Source: Hyphomicrobiales bacterium (lineage in GTDB: Bacteria; Pseudomonadota; Alphaproteobacteria; Rhizobiales; Rhizobiaceae). From it: a stretch of DNA of 64,000 nt. The stretch's first letter is position 1, and each line of letters begins with the position of its first letter. Made by a program: the position numbers and the translations under genes. Shown in pieces: positions 46,105 to 55,189 of the stretch. The stretch lies in NCBI GenBank assembly GCA_900466005.1, contig UEGQ01000008.1:248001-312000 (forward strand), given 5' to 3'. Under the pieces are notes generated by a model. That model saw only the letters and a program-made list of their open reading frames with translations, had not been told where the DNA came from and made no database searches.

Positions 46105-46665
46105 GGTGCGGCCTGATTATTTGCATAAGGGTCGGATTGCAAGGCCTTTTCGCCGGATTTCACATTTTACGCAGGCTTCGACCGTCGCGAGCTGTCCCGG
46201 AGGAGAATCGGTCAGGCAGGTGCGAGGACGATTCGGTGCGAATTGCAGCCGAAAGCCGATTTCGCTCCTCGATCCGGCGTGTCGGCGTGCCAAGTTGGCA
46301 CAGCCTTACCTCCTCTTCGGTCCGATGCATCTCTTACTCCCTGGTGAAAAACCGCGGAATCGCTGCGGTCATTGCAGGCGATTGCTCGCTGGCAACCCTC
46401 GTTAAGTGCCGCATAAGAAAGGACTTTCTTAACAAAGGGTAAAGAAGAACGTGGCTCAGAGGGTCCGTTTGTGTCCTTTCGGCAACAGCCCGTTGGGAAG
46501 GGGGGTGCGATATCTTCCTTTCGGCTGTTTGGTGATTGCATGACCGGTCGCGTTTTGTATTTTCAATCTCGGAAGCGAGGCGGTGGATCGTCCGTCTTCT
46601 GAAACCGACGGGGATGGGGCAGGGAATGCTGTCCTTCAGCCAAAGAACCCAGACCCATACGAAAC
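46105..46665. other. Gap between tRNA-Ser and porin 2
   Basis: No supported protein gene. It is the promoter and leader region of porin 2; the long distance fits a regulated outer-membrane gene, possibly with a long 5' UTR or a small RNA. A 20-codon frame at 46539-46601 has no ribosome-binding site. No recognisable operator was found. Confidence 0.4.
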
Positions 46666-46858
46666 TTGACTGGAGGTCAATATGAACATCAAGAGCCTTC
46701 TTCTCGGCTCCGCTGCTGCTCTCGCAGTAGTTTCCGGCGCTCAGGCTGCCGACGCTATCGTTGCTGCCGAGCCCGAGCCGATGGAATACGTTCGCGTTTG
46801 CGACGCTTTCGGCACCGGCTACTTCTACATCCCAGGCACCGAAACCTGCCTCAAGATC
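46666..46858 (+). repeat. Inverted near-identical repeat, arm in porin 2
   Basis: Second arm of the porin repeat, from TTGACTGGAGGTCAATATG through codon 59. It is in the opposite orientation to 45570-45764. Confidence 0.8.
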
Positions 46859-47671
46859 GGTGGTTACGTCCGTGCTCAGCTCGACTGGGGCTACGACAAC
46901 AACACCGACGAAGACTTCTGGGATGCCGCTACGCGTGGCTACCTCTCCGTCGAAACCAAGAACGACTCGGAAGTCGGAACCATCGGGTCCTACTTCGCGT
47001 TCAAGTCCTGGGGCGATGAAGACTACGAAAACACTGCCTTTGAACTCGACGAAGCCTACATCACTGTCGGCGGCTTCAAGGTCGGCTACATGTACAACTA
47101 CTGGGATTCCGGTCTCAATGGTGAAACCGACGAACTCGGTTCGAACCTGATCAACGCGATCGGTTACGAATACGCTGCTGACGCCTTCAAGGTCGGCATC
47201 TTCGTTGACGAACTGCCCGCTTCGGCCCTCTTCGAAAACGACGGCGTCGGCATCGAAGGCCAGGTTTCGGCCACCTTCGGTCCGGTTACCGCCTACCTGC
47301 TCGGCGCTTACGACTTCGCTCGCGAAGACGGCGCTATCCGCGGTATCGTAGAAGCCGAAGTCGGCCCGGGCACGCTCGGCGTTGCCGCCATCTACTCGAC
47401 CGGCGTCAACCAGTACTACGACGCTTCGGAATGGACCGTTGCTGCTTCGTACGCTGCCAAGCTCACCGACAAGCTGACCCTGACCCCGGGTGCTCAGTAC
47501 TGGTGGGATGTCGGCTTCGTCGACGTCGACGCCTGGAAGGTTGGTGCAACCCTCGACTACGCGATCGCCACCGGCCTCGACGCCAAGGTCTCCGTCCAGT
47601 ACGGCGACTCGGATCTCGCTGGCGACGACGGTGCATGGGAAGGCTTCTTCCGCCTGCAGCGTTCGTTCTGA
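46682..47671 (+). CDS. Outer-membrane porin, Omp2b/RopA type (copy 2)
   Basis: 329 aa paralogue of the divergent porin 1. Signal peptide and first 59 residues are identical; after that loops differ (for example DEDFWDAATRGYLSVETKND against DDGAFNAESRGLVQFDAKND) while beta-strands such as YNYWDSGL and ASEWTVAASYAAKLTDKLTL are kept. It ends FRLQRSF. Surface-loop divergence with a fixed N-terminus suggests duplication followed by selection on exposed loops, or repeated gene conversion of the 5' end. Confidence 0.95.
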   Translation: MNIKSLLLGSAAALAVVSGAQAADAIVAAEPEPMEYVRVCDAFGTGYFYIPGTETCLKIGGYVRAQLDWGYDNNTDEDFWDAATRGYLSVETKNDSEVGTIGSYFAFKSWGDEDYENTAFELDEAYITVGGFKVGYMYNYWDSGLNGETDELGSNLINAIGYEYAADAFKVGIFVDELPASALFENDGVGIEGQVSATFGPVTAYLLGAYDFAREDGAIRGIVEAEVGPGTLGVAAIYSTGVNQYYDASEWTVAASYAAKLTDKLTLTPGAQYWWDVGFVDVDAWKVGATLDYAIATGLDAKVSVQYGDSDLAGDDGAWEGFFRLQRSF

Positions 47672-47695
47672 TCGTCAGGCGATCACGTGAAATTG

Positions 47696-47722
47696 AGGTC
47701 CGGCTTTCGAGCCGGACCTTTC
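47696..47722 (+). terminator. Intrinsic terminator of porin 2
   Basis: AGGTCCGGC pairs with GCCGGACCT around a 6-nt loop, followed by TTCCC. It lies 25 bp after the porin stop. Confidence 0.8.
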
Positions 47723-47956
47723 CCGGTCGTGGGAGGCGTCGGGTTTGAAGATCTTTCCTTTGTTCACAGCGATTTCGGCGTCCGAGATCATATCCGAAAG
47801 AGAGAAGGAGGTCTTGATAAGTTCACAGTCTGCATTGGCATGGAATGAGTACCCCGCGCATTTGCATGGTTGTTGAAGATAAATTTTAGGCATAGCTTTA
47901 TGAGCCCGCGCTTTTTGCGGGACGAGGTTTTTTGCGTATTTTTGAGGGATTTGCGC

Positions 47957-48889
47957 GTGAGCAAGGCAGAGACGAAGACACTGGATTTCGATCAGCAGGT
48001 CGAGCTGCCGTCCTATCTTGTTCACTACCAGTATCGCCTCAATACGCCGATGGAGGTGAAGGAGACCTCGCTGCGGGCCATGTTCGGCAAGTACGGCGAC
48101 CTCCTCTGGCTCAACGGCAGCCATAAATACAATGTCACCAATTTCATTAGTGAGCTTCACGATCTTCTGGATAATCCGAGCTTTTCCTCCTTCTCCCAGG
48201 AAATGCTCGACCAACTGATTGGTAAGTTGCGCAAGCGCGGTAACAGCAATGCCACCATCAACCGCAAGATGGCGGCCTTAAGCAAGCTACTGCGAAAGGC
48301 GTACAAGATGGGCGACATACACAGTCTGCCGGAGTTCAAGCGGCAGAAAGAAAAAGCCGGACGCATCCGTTTCCTCGACGGAGACGAGGAAATTGCTCTG
48401 TTCAACGAAATCCGGGCACATTCCGAACTCTACCAACGCTTCTGCGTCTTCCTGGTCGATACCGGTGCGCGCCTGAGCGAAGGCCTCGACCTGCGTTGGG
48501 GCGACATCACCGAAAGCCGCGTCACCTTCTGGGTCACCAAGTCCGGGCGCAGCCGCTCGGTCCCCCTCACCCATCGCGCCGCGAAGGCGATCGCCGCCTC
48601 GGACAAGCGCAAGCCGGGTCCGTTCAGTGACATCGACCAGCAGCGCTTCCGCATCGCCTGGCATCAGGCGAAGGATGCGATCGGCCTCGGCGACGACAAG
48701 GACGTCGTTCCGCACATCCTGCGCCACACCTGCGCCTCGCGCCTCGTGCAGGGCGGCATCGACATCCGCCGCGTCCAGATGTGGCTCGGCCACCAGACCC
48801 TGCAGATGACCATGCGCTATGCGCACCTCGCCTCGCATGACCTCGACATGTGCGTTCCGATCCTGGAGCGCGCGGCTTCCGGCAAGTGA
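47957..48889 (+). CDS. Tyrosine recombinase/integrase-like protein
   Basis: 310 aa from GTG 47957, which has GAGGGATTTGCGC upstream; longer starts (ATG 47900, TTG 47870) run through a terminator-like hairpin. An N-terminal helical core-binding domain precedes the catalytic domain with a full set of residues: Arg172 (GARLSEG), Lys in VTKSGRSRSVPL, His253 and Arg256 (HILRH), His279 (WLGHQ) and the nucleophile Tyr288 (MRYAHL). It should be an active site-specific recombinase. No excisionase, att repeat or cargo is visible, so it may be a resident, domesticated recombinase or a remnant of an element near tRNA-Ser. Confidence 0.88.
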   Translation: MSKAETKTLDFDQQVELPSYLVHYQYRLNTPMEVKETSLRAMFGKYGDLLWLNGSHKYNVTNFISELHDLLDNPSFSSFSQEMLDQLIGKLRKRGNSNATINRKMAALSKLLRKAYKMGDIHSLPEFKRQKEKAGRIRFLDGDEEIALFNEIRAHSELYQRFCVFLVDTGARLSEGLDLRWGDITESRVTFWVTKSGRSRSVPLTHRAAKAIAASDKRKPGPFSDIDQQRFRIAWHQAKDAIGLGDDKDVVPHILRHTCASRLVQGGIDIRRVQMWLGHQTLQMTMRYAHLASHDLDMCVPILERAASGK

Positions 48890-49043
48890 TCGCCGCGGAA
48901 ATCCCTTCCGCAGCGTCGTCCTCAGCCCGTCAGGGCGCGCCTTTTTTCCAAACTCGCAGATATCCCGAAAAGCGCACCGCAAAGGTGCATGAGATCGCGG
49001 TTCCGCGCCGCCCGGCTTCCTGTCGCGGCCTTCGTTCGCTGCG

Positions 49044-49853
49044 TCAGTAACCCGGCCGAGGCGATTCGGCAGCGTTCGCGCCTTCACCGTCGCGATAGCG
49101 CGACCGCAGGCCGCGCAGTGCGCCCGAGAATTCGGTGACATCGGCGCCGACGGCGACGAAGCTCGCGCCGAGTGCGAGGTAGCGGCGGTTGAGCTCCTCG
49201 CTGAAGGTCAGGATCCCGACGGCCTTGCCGGCCTTCACGATGGTGGCGATCGCGTTTTCGATCACCGACTGCACCTCCGGCGCGTCCATCCGGCCGAGGA
49301 AGCCCATGTCGGCGGCGAGATCGGCCGGCCCGATGAAGACGCCGTCGACCCCGTCCACGGCGGCGATGTTTTCAAGATCCGCAATCGCCGCCCGGCTTTC
49401 CGCCTGGACGAGAAGACAGATGCCGTCGGATGCCGTGTCGGCATAGTCGGGAATGGTGTTGAAGGCCGAGGCGCGGGCAACGGCCGCCCCGACGCCGCGC
49501 ACGCCATGCGGCGGATAGCGAACGGCGCGCACCAGTTCCCGCGCCTGTTCGGCCGAATCGACCATCGGGATCAGCAGGGTCCGCGCCCCGATGTCGAGCA
49601 ACTGCTTGATCATCCATGTCTCGCCGACCGGCGCGCGCACCACCGGCTCGGCGGAGGATGACGAGAGCGCCTGAAGCTGGGCGAGAATGCTGCGCAGGTC
49701 GTTCGGGCCGTGCTCGCCGTCGATCACCAGCCAGTCGAACCCGGCATGGCCGGCGATCTCGGCGGCGAGCGCATCGGCCATGTCGAGCCAGAGGCCGATC
49801 TGCGGCCGGCCTTCGCGGATTGCCTTCTTGAACAGGTTTTCACGGACGGCCAT
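49044..49853 (-). CDS. HpcH/HpaI-family class II aldolase
   Basis: 269 aa. The motifs IGLWLDMADALAAEIAGHAG, WLVIDGEHGPND and VFIGPADLAADMG identify the metal-dependent HpaI/RhmA family, which cleaves 4-hydroxy-2-oxo acids to pyruvate and an aldehyde. The natural substrate cannot be told; 4-hydroxy-2-oxoheptanedioate and 2-keto-3-deoxyrhamnonate are family examples. GAGAGGAACCG precedes the ATG. It is 9 bp downstream of the FAD oxidoreductase, so both are cotranscribed. Confidence 0.88.
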   Translation of the reverse strand: MAVRENLFKKAIREGRPQIGLWLDMADALAAEIAGHAGFDWLVIDGEHGPNDLRSILAQLQALSSSSAEPVVRAPVGETWMIKQLLDIGARTLLIPMVDSAEQARELVRAVRYPPHGVRGVGAAVARASAFNTIPDYADTASDGICLLVQAESRAAIADLENIAAVDGVDGVFIGPADLAADMGFLGRMDAPEVQSVIENAIATIVKAGKAVGILTFSEELNRRYLALGASFVAVGADVTEFSGALRGLRSRYRDGEGANAAESPRPGY

Positions 49854-49862
49854 CGGTTCCTC

Positions 49863-51080
49863 TCAGGAAAGCAGCGTCTTGAGATCGAAGGCGGGATCGG
49901 CGACCGCCGCCTTGTCGGCGTTTCGGCCGAGTTCCAGCAGCTTCTTGCCGGTCACATAGGCCTTGGCGTCGTTGATCGCGTCGACCGCGATCAACTGCCT
50001 CTCTTTATAATACCAGACGGAGAGGCTCTCCTCGCGAGCACCGGGCCGCACCACGGTTTCGTCATAGCCCATATTGAAGCCGGCGATCTGCAGCTTGACG
50101 TCATACTGGTCCGACCAGAACCACGGCTTCGGATCGTAGGGATCGGAACCGCCGGCGATGACGGCGGCGGCCGCCTCCGCCTGGTCGACGGCGTTTTGCA
50201 CCGATTCGAGCCGCACCGGCGCGCCCTTCCAGGTGAAGACGGTACAGTCGCCCGCCGCATAGATCGACGGATCGGAGGTGCGGGCGAACGCATCGACGAC
50301 GATGCCGCCAGCCGTATCGAGACCGGCATCGACGGCCAGCCGGTCGTTCGGCGTCACGCCGATGCCGACGATCACGAAATCGACGTCGAGCACCGATCCA
50401 TCGGAGAGTTCGGCCCCCTTGACCCTGCCCGCGTCGCCGATCAGGCGAACGAGGCCGGTCTTTTCGCGGATGTCGACGCCGTTCTTCCGATGGATGGCGC
50501 GCATGGCGTCTGCGGACTCCTTCGCGGCGACGCGCTGCAGGATGCGGTCGGCCATTTCGATCAGCGTGACCTCGACGCCGAGCTTGCGGGCGACGGCCGC
50601 CGCCTCGAGGCCGATATAGCCGCCGCCGATGATGAGAAGCCGGCGCCCCTCTTTCATCTCTCCGGCCATCATGTCCGCATCCTTGCGGTCACGAACGGTA
50701 TAAACGCCGTCGAGATCGCCGCCGATCGCCGCCGGCAGCCGTCGCGGCGTCGCGCCGGTCGCCAGCACCAGCGTCTCGTAGGCGATCGTGCTTCCGTCGA
50801 AGAGACGAACAACCTTCTCGTCGCGGACGATCTCCTCGACCGGCGTCGAAAGCCGGATCTCGACCGCGTTCTCGGCGAACCAGTTTTCGGGACGGAACAG
50901 CAGCCTGTCGAAGGTCATCTCGCCGAGCAGGTATTTCTTGGAAAGCGGCGGGCGCTGGTAGGGAAGGCAATCCTCGGCGCCGAGAATGGTGATCGGCCGC
51001 ATGTCCTTCAGGCTCCGGAGCTTGGCGGCGACGGCAAATCCTGCCTGACCTGCCCCGACGATGACCAGTCTGCCCGTCAC
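49863..51080 (-). CDS. FAD-dependent ferredoxin/rubredoxin reductase-like oxidoreductase
   Basis: 405 aa. Two dinucleotide-binding motifs: LVIVGAGQAGFAVA for FAD (about 5-18) and LLIIGGGYIGLEAAAVARKL for NAD(P)H (about 147-166); the second FAD block is SIYAAGDCTVF. A C-terminal reductase domain (about 320-400) is typical of oxygenase-associated ferredoxin reductases. GTG 51080 with CAGGAGAGCAAC upstream is used; the frame extends further but lacks a site. No oxygenase or ferredoxin gene is adjacent. Confidence 0.9.
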   Translation of the reverse strand: MTGRLVIVGAGQAGFAVAAKLRSLKDMRPITILGAEDCLPYQRPPLSKKYLLGEMTFDRLLFRPENWFAENAVEIRLSTPVEEIVRDEKVVRLFDGSTIAYETLVLATGATPRRLPAAIGGDLDGVYTVRDRKDADMMAGEMKEGRRLLIIGGGYIGLEAAAVARKLGVEVTLIEMADRILQRVAAKESADAMRAIHRKNGVDIREKTGLVRLIGDAGRVKGAELSDGSVLDVDFVIVGIGVTPNDRLAVDAGLDTAGGIVVDAFARTSDPSIYAAGDCTVFTWKGAPVRLESVQNAVDQAEAAAAVIAGGSDPYDPKPWFWSDQYDVKLQIAGFNMGYDETVVRPGAREESLSVWYYKERQLIAVDAINDAKAYVTGKKLLELGRNADKAAVADPAFDLKTLLS

Positions 51081-51280
51081 GTTGCTCTCCTGCAAAATCC
51101 GAAAAATGGCGTGGAAGGTCGCCGGCGCGCCGGCAGAAGGAATGGTTTCAAGGGGTACCGCCAAAGCCGCAGGGCCGTCAAGCAAGCAGCGGCCGTGCCA
51201 CGACAATTCCGCCGTTCAGCCTGCATTCAGCCACGCGGGGCGACTATCCCGGCCAAGCCCGCATCCAGGAGGATATCCCG

Positions 51281-52315
51281 ATGGCAACCAACATCTACGG
51301 CACGAGCTACAACGACCTCATCTACCAGGACGGCTACCCTTACGTGAACATCTACGCCTATGGCGGCAACGACCGGATCTACCTGAACCTGGGCGGCAAC
51401 TATGGCGGCTTCAATTATGTGAACGCCGGTAGCGGCAACGACCGCGTCGAGAACACCTTCGAGGGCGGCAACCGCATCTATCTCGGCACGGGCGACGACG
51501 TCTATCTCGGCACCGGCTTCTCGACTGCGGCGGATTACGTCGACCAGGTGAACGCCGGCGACGGCAATGACGCGATCCAGGTCTACACCTACCAGAGCAT
51601 CTATAACGGCGAGGCCGGCAACGACCGCTTCTACTCCGTCGGCTGGGAGAACACCTTCCACGGCGGCACCGGCACCGACCTGATCAGCTACAAGATCCAG
51701 GACGGAGACGCCGACCTCAGGGGCTACGGCATCAAGATCGATCTCGGCAACGGATATGCCACGGCCACCGGCTATGAAACGGAAACGCTGATCAGCATCG
51801 AGAACGCCGTCGGCACCGGTTATGCCGACACGATCCTCGGCTCGAGCGTCGCCAACACCCTTTGGGGCGACAACGGCAACGACCTTCTGAACGGCTACGG
51901 TGGCAACGACATCCTGCTCGGTGGCAACGGCAACGACCGCATCTACGGCGGCTCGGGCAACGACCGGCTCTACGGTGATGCCGGCCGCGACGTGATGACC
52001 GGCGGCACAGGTGCCGACATCTTCCACTTCACCAAGCTGACCGACAGCCGCGTCGGCACCTATCGCGACGTCATCACCGACTTCTATCACAGCGAAAGCG
52101 ACAAGATCGACCTGCGCGCGCTCGACGCCGACACCCACCACACCGGCAACCAGACCTTCGACTTCATCGGCACGGCCGCCTTCAGCCACACCGAGGGCGA
52201 ATTGCGGTTCTCCGGCGGCGTGCTCTCCGGCGACGTGAACGGGGACGGTGTCGCCGACTTCCAGGTCGGTGTCTCGGGATTGACCCGCATGTATACGAGC
52301 GATTTCTATCTCTGA
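51281..52315 (+). CDS. RTX-type calcium-binding protein
   Basis: 344 aa, acidic and rich in Gly, Asn and Asp, lacking an N-terminal signal peptide. Irregular glycine-rich repeats in the first half (GGNDRIYLNLGG, GSGNDRVENT) lead to canonical nonapeptide repeats GGxGxDxUx near residues 195-240 (GYGGNDILLGGNGNDRIYGG). The C-terminal region DVITDFYHSESDKIDLRALD resembles the serralysin C-terminal/M10 type secretion region, and the protein ends MYTSDFYL. Type I secretion is expected, though no secretion genes lie nearby. No enzymatic domain is seen. A strong terminator follows. Confidence 0.88.
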   Translation: MATNIYGTSYNDLIYQDGYPYVNIYAYGGNDRIYLNLGGNYGGFNYVNAGSGNDRVENTFEGGNRIYLGTGDDVYLGTGFSTAADYVDQVNAGDGNDAIQVYTYQSIYNGEAGNDRFYSVGWENTFHGGTGTDLISYKIQDGDADLRGYGIKIDLGNGYATATGYETETLISIENAVGTGYADTILGSSVANTLWGDNGNDLLNGYGGNDILLGGNGNDRIYGGSGNDRLYGDAGRDVMTGGTGADIFHFTKLTDSRVGTYRDVITDFYHSESDKIDLRALDADTHHTGNQTFDFIGTAAFSHTEGELRFSGGVLSGDVNGDGVADFQVGVSGLTRMYTSDFYL

Positions 52316-52333
52316 TCCACCAGGGATGAAGCG

Positions 52334-52370
52334 AAGGCCCGGCACCTCGCAAGAGGTGTCGGGCCTTTTT
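52334..52370 (+). terminator. Intrinsic terminator of RTX gene
   Basis: AAGGCCCGGCACCT pairs with AGGTGTCGGGCCTT (one G-U pair) around a 6-nt loop, followed by a T-run. It lies 18 bp after the stop. Confidence 0.9.
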
Positions 52371-52538
52371 CGTTTCATCTCAAGGGATTGATCCAACTCA
52401 TTCCGCCACGGAATGACGTCATGCGCTCGTAAAATTCAAACGATTTTGGCTAATCGCCGCAAATTTAAGGCTTTTCCTTCCATGAAAGGTGATGTAGCAA
52501 TAGGCCAAAATCCGTTGAATTCATGCAGGGACGGCGAC

Positions 52539-53762
52539 ATGACAGACCACCATCCAGCAACTCCGGAACAGGCACGCGCCAAGATGGCCGCCTTCGTCTG
52601 GGACGACCCCTTCCTCCTCGAGGAGCAGTTGACCGACGAAGAGCGCATGATCCGCGACACCGCCCGCGCCTACTGCCAGGACAAACTGGCCAGCCGGGTG
52701 ACCGAGGCCAACCGCCACGAGATCTTCCATCGCGAGATCATGACCGAGATGGGTGAACTGGGTCTCCTCGGTCCGACCATTCCGGAAGAATTCGGCGGCG
52801 TCGGCGCCAATTACGTCTCCTACGGCCTCGTCGCCCGCGAGGTCGAGCGCGTCGATTCGGGCTATCGCTCCGCCATGTCGGTACAGTCGTCGCTCGTCAT
52901 GCACCCGATCTTCGCCTTCGGCACCGACGAACAGCGCGCCAAATATCTGCCGAAGCTCGCAAGCGGCGAATGGGTCGGTTGCTTCGGCCTCACCGAACCC
53001 GACCACGGCTCCGATCCGGGCTCGATGATCACCCGAGCGAAGAAGGTCGAGGGCGGCTATCTCGTCTCCGGCGCCAAGAACTGGATCACCAATTCGCCGA
53101 TCGCCGACGTCGCGGTGGTGTGGGCGAAGTCCGATGCCCATGACGGCAAGATCAAGGGCTTCATCCTCGAACGCGGGATGAAGGGCTTCGAAACGCCGAA
53201 GATCGAAGGCAAGTTCTCGCTGCGCGCCTCCGTCACCGGCATGATCCAGATGGACGAGGTCTTCGTTCCCGACGAAAACCTGCTGCCGCATGTCGCGGGT
53301 CTCGCCGGCCCTTTCGGCTGCCTCAATCGCGCCCGCTACGGCATCGCCTGGGGCGCGCTGGGTGCCGCCGAATTCTGCTGGCATGCGGCGCGGCAGTATA
53401 CGCTCGACCGCAAGCAGTTCGGCAAGCCGCTCGCCGCCACCCAGCTCGTCCAGAAGAAGCTCGCCGACATGGAGACCGAGATCGCGCTCGGGCTTCAGGG
53501 CGTGCTGCGCCTCGGACGGCTCTTCGACGAGCATCGCGCACCCGCCGAACTCATCTCGATGATGAAGCGCAACAATTGCGGCAAGGCGCTCGACATTGCC
53601 CGCATCGCCCGCGACATGCACGGCGGCAACGGCGTTTCGGACGAATACGGCGTCATCCGTCACGTCATGAACCTGGAAGCCGTCAACACCTACGAGGGCA
53701 CGCACGACATCCATGCGCTGATCCTCGGCCGCGCCCAGACCGGCCTGCAGGCATTCCAGTAA
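52539..53762 (+). CDS. gcdH: Glutaryl-CoA dehydrogenase (acyl-CoA dehydrogenase family)
   Basis: 407 aa flavoenzyme. The catalytic base is Glu386 in [20 protein letters not shown]; that block with [12 protein letters not shown] and [17 protein letters not shown] is typical of glutaryl-CoA dehydrogenase, which converts glutaryl-CoA to crotonyl-CoA in lysine/tryptophan catabolism. ATG 52539 has GCAGGGACGG upstream. It is monocistronic, converging with the KAS gene at a terminator. Confidence 0.92.
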   Translation: MTDHHPATPEQARAKMAAFVWDDPFLLEEQLTDEERMIRDTARAYCQDKLASRVTEANRHEIFHREIMTEMGELGLLGPTIPEEFGGVGANYVSYGLVAREVERVDSGYRSAMSVQSSLVMHPIFAFGTDEQRAKYLPKLASGEWVGCFGLTEPDHGSDPGSMITRAKKVEGGYLVSGAKNWITNSPIADVAVVWAKSDAHDGKIKGFILERGMKGFETPKIEGKFSLRASVTGMIQMDEVFVPDENLLPHVAGLAGPFGCLNRARYGIAWGALGAAEFCWHAARQYTLDRKQFGKPLAATQLVQKKLADMETEIALGLQGVLRLGRLFDEHRAPAELISMMKRNNCGKALDIARIARDMHGGNGVSDEYGVIRHVMNLEAVNTYEGTHDIHALILGRAQTGLQAFQ

Positions 53763-53787
53763 GCCTCGGCGACAGTCCCGACCCAAG

Positions 53788-53819
53788 AGAAGCCGTGCCG
53801 GGCGACCGGCGCGGCTTCT
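53788..53819 (+). terminator. Bidirectional-looking terminator between gcdH and KAS gene
   Basis: AGAAGCCGTGCCGG pairs with CCGGCGCGGCTTCT (one T-G pair) around a GCGA loop, followed by TCTTTG. It lies 26 bp after gcdH and 11 bp from the convergent KAS gene's stop. Confidence 0.75.
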
Positions 53820-53829
53820 TCTTTGAGCG

Positions 53830-55098
53830 TCATGCAAAGCGGCTGAACACCAGGGCGGCATTCACCCCGCCGAAGCCGAAGGCGTTCGACAGGACATGGT
53901 CGACCCGAACCGGCGACGCCTTGCCGGTCAGCAGGTTGAAACCCTCCGCCTCGGGCGCCGGCTCCTCGATATTGAGGCCGGCCGGCAGCAAGCCGTCGCG
54001 GATCGCGAGGATCGAGAAGACCGCCTCGATCGCGCCGGCCGCTCCGAGCATGTGCCCTGTCGCCGATTTGGTCGAGCTGACGGGAACGCCGCCGCCACGC
54101 GATCCGAAGACCCTTTCCAGGGCTGCCAGTTCCGCCGCATCGCCGACCGGCGTCGATGTCGCGTGCGCGTTGACGTAGCCGATCTTCTCCGGTGCGAGCC
54201 CTGCCGCGGCAAGTGCCAGCGCCATCGCCCGGGCCGCCTCGCGCCCGTCGGGCCAACCCGCCGTAACGTGATGGGCGTCGGTGGTGGTGCCGTAACCGGA
54301 CAACACCGCCAGCGGACGGGCGCCGCGCGCCTCGGCATGGCCGAGCCGCTCGATCACCAGCATGGCCGCACCCTCGGACAGGACGAAGCCGTCATGATGC
54401 GCATCGAACGGACGGGAGGCGCGACGCGGTTCGTCGTTGAAGCCGAAGGAGAGCGCCTTTGCCGCGGTAAAGCCGCCGATCGCAACCGGGTCCACGCAGG
54501 CTTCCGTGCCGCCGCAGAGTGCAATGTCGGCCTCGCCGCTGCGGATCAGGCGCATGGCATCGCCGATCGCCTGCGCGGAGGCGGCGCAGGCGGTAACCGG
54601 GGCTCCTGACGGACCATGAAAGCCGAAGCGGATGGAAACCTGCCCGGTCGCGAGATTGGGCAGAAAGGAGGGAACGACGAAGGGAGAAAGGCGCCGCGTG
54701 CCGGAGGTGCGGATCAGTTCCGTCGCCGCGGTGATCGCAGGCACACCGCCGACGCCGGTGCCGATGATGGTCGCCGTGCGCATGCCGTCCGCCGGGTCTT
54801 CCGGATGCCAGCCGGCCTGGTCCAGCGCCTCCTTTGCCGCCGCCATGGCGTAGTGAATGAAGAGGTCGCTGCGGCGGAGTTCCCTCGGATCCATCGCCGC
54901 CTCGGGATCGAAACCCTGCGGGTCGTCCGTATGGCTCGGCACCAGACCGGCAATCCGGCATTTCCAGCCTTCGGTGTCGAAGCGCGTATTGGTGCGAATG
55001 CCGCTCTCGCCGGCGAGCAACCGGCTCCAGGTGGCATCGACGCCGGCGCCCAGGGGCGAGACGGCACCGAGGCCCGTTATGACGATTGGTTCATGCAT
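53830..55098 (-). CDS. Beta-ketoacyl-ACP synthase II-like protein
   Basis: 422 aa thiolase-fold condensing enzyme. The triad is complete: Cys171 in VTACAASAQAI, His312 in NAHATSTPVGD and His349 in STKSATGHMLGAAG. It resembles FabF but is a stand-alone gene outside a fab cluster and sits behind a MarR gene, so it may serve a special acyl chain and not bulk fatty-acid synthesis. ATG 55098 has AGGAGATCGCGA upstream. Confidence 0.88.
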   Translation of the reverse strand: MHEPIVITGLGAVSPLGAGVDATWSRLLAGESGIRTNTRFDTEGWKCRIAGLVPSHTDDPQGFDPEAAMDPRELRRSDLFIHYAMAAAKEALDQAGWHPEDPADGMRTATIIGTGVGGVPAITAATELIRTSGTRRLSPFVVPSFLPNLATGQVSIRFGFHGPSGAPVTACAASAQAIGDAMRLIRSGEADIALCGGTEACVDPVAIGGFTAAKALSFGFNDEPRRASRPFDAHHDGFVLSEGAAMLVIERLGHAEARGARPLAVLSGYGTTTDAHHVTAGWPDGREAARAMALALAAAGLAPEKIGYVNAHATSTPVGDAAELAALERVFGSRGGGVPVSSTKSATGHMLGAAGAIEAVFSILAIRDGLLPAGLNIEEPAPEAEGFNLLTGKASPVRVDHVLSNAFGFGGVNAALVFSRFA

Positions 55099-55130
55099 TC
55101 GCGATCTCCTGCTTGTAGCGTCCTGTGCTC

Positions 55131-55155
55131 GTGCATTTACACTGTGCATATACAC
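55131..55155. promoter_or_regulatory. Tandem 12-bp repeats upstream of KAS gene
   Basis: GTGCATTTACAC (55131-55142) and GTGCATATACAC (55144-55155) are direct repeats 13 bp apart, 33-57 bp before the KAS start and 35 bp after the MarR stop. AT-rich cores within the repeats suit a regulator site overlapping a promoter; MarR is the nearest candidate. Confidence 0.45.
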
Positions 55156-55189
55156 CATACAAGCGGCAACTTGCCGGCCGGACCGTGTC

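Noticed and set aside
46539-46601. 20-codon frame in the porin 2 leader region
   Set aside because: No Shine-Dalgarno and no sign of coding bias.
46014-48889. tRNA-Ser as attachment site for the nearby recombinase
   Set aside because: I could not find a second copy of the tRNA 3' end near the recombinase gene, and two porin genes of native type lie around it.
49710-51347. 545-codon frame antisense to the FAD oxidoreductase
   Set aside because: No ribosome-binding site, biased composition, and a well-supported gene on the other strand.
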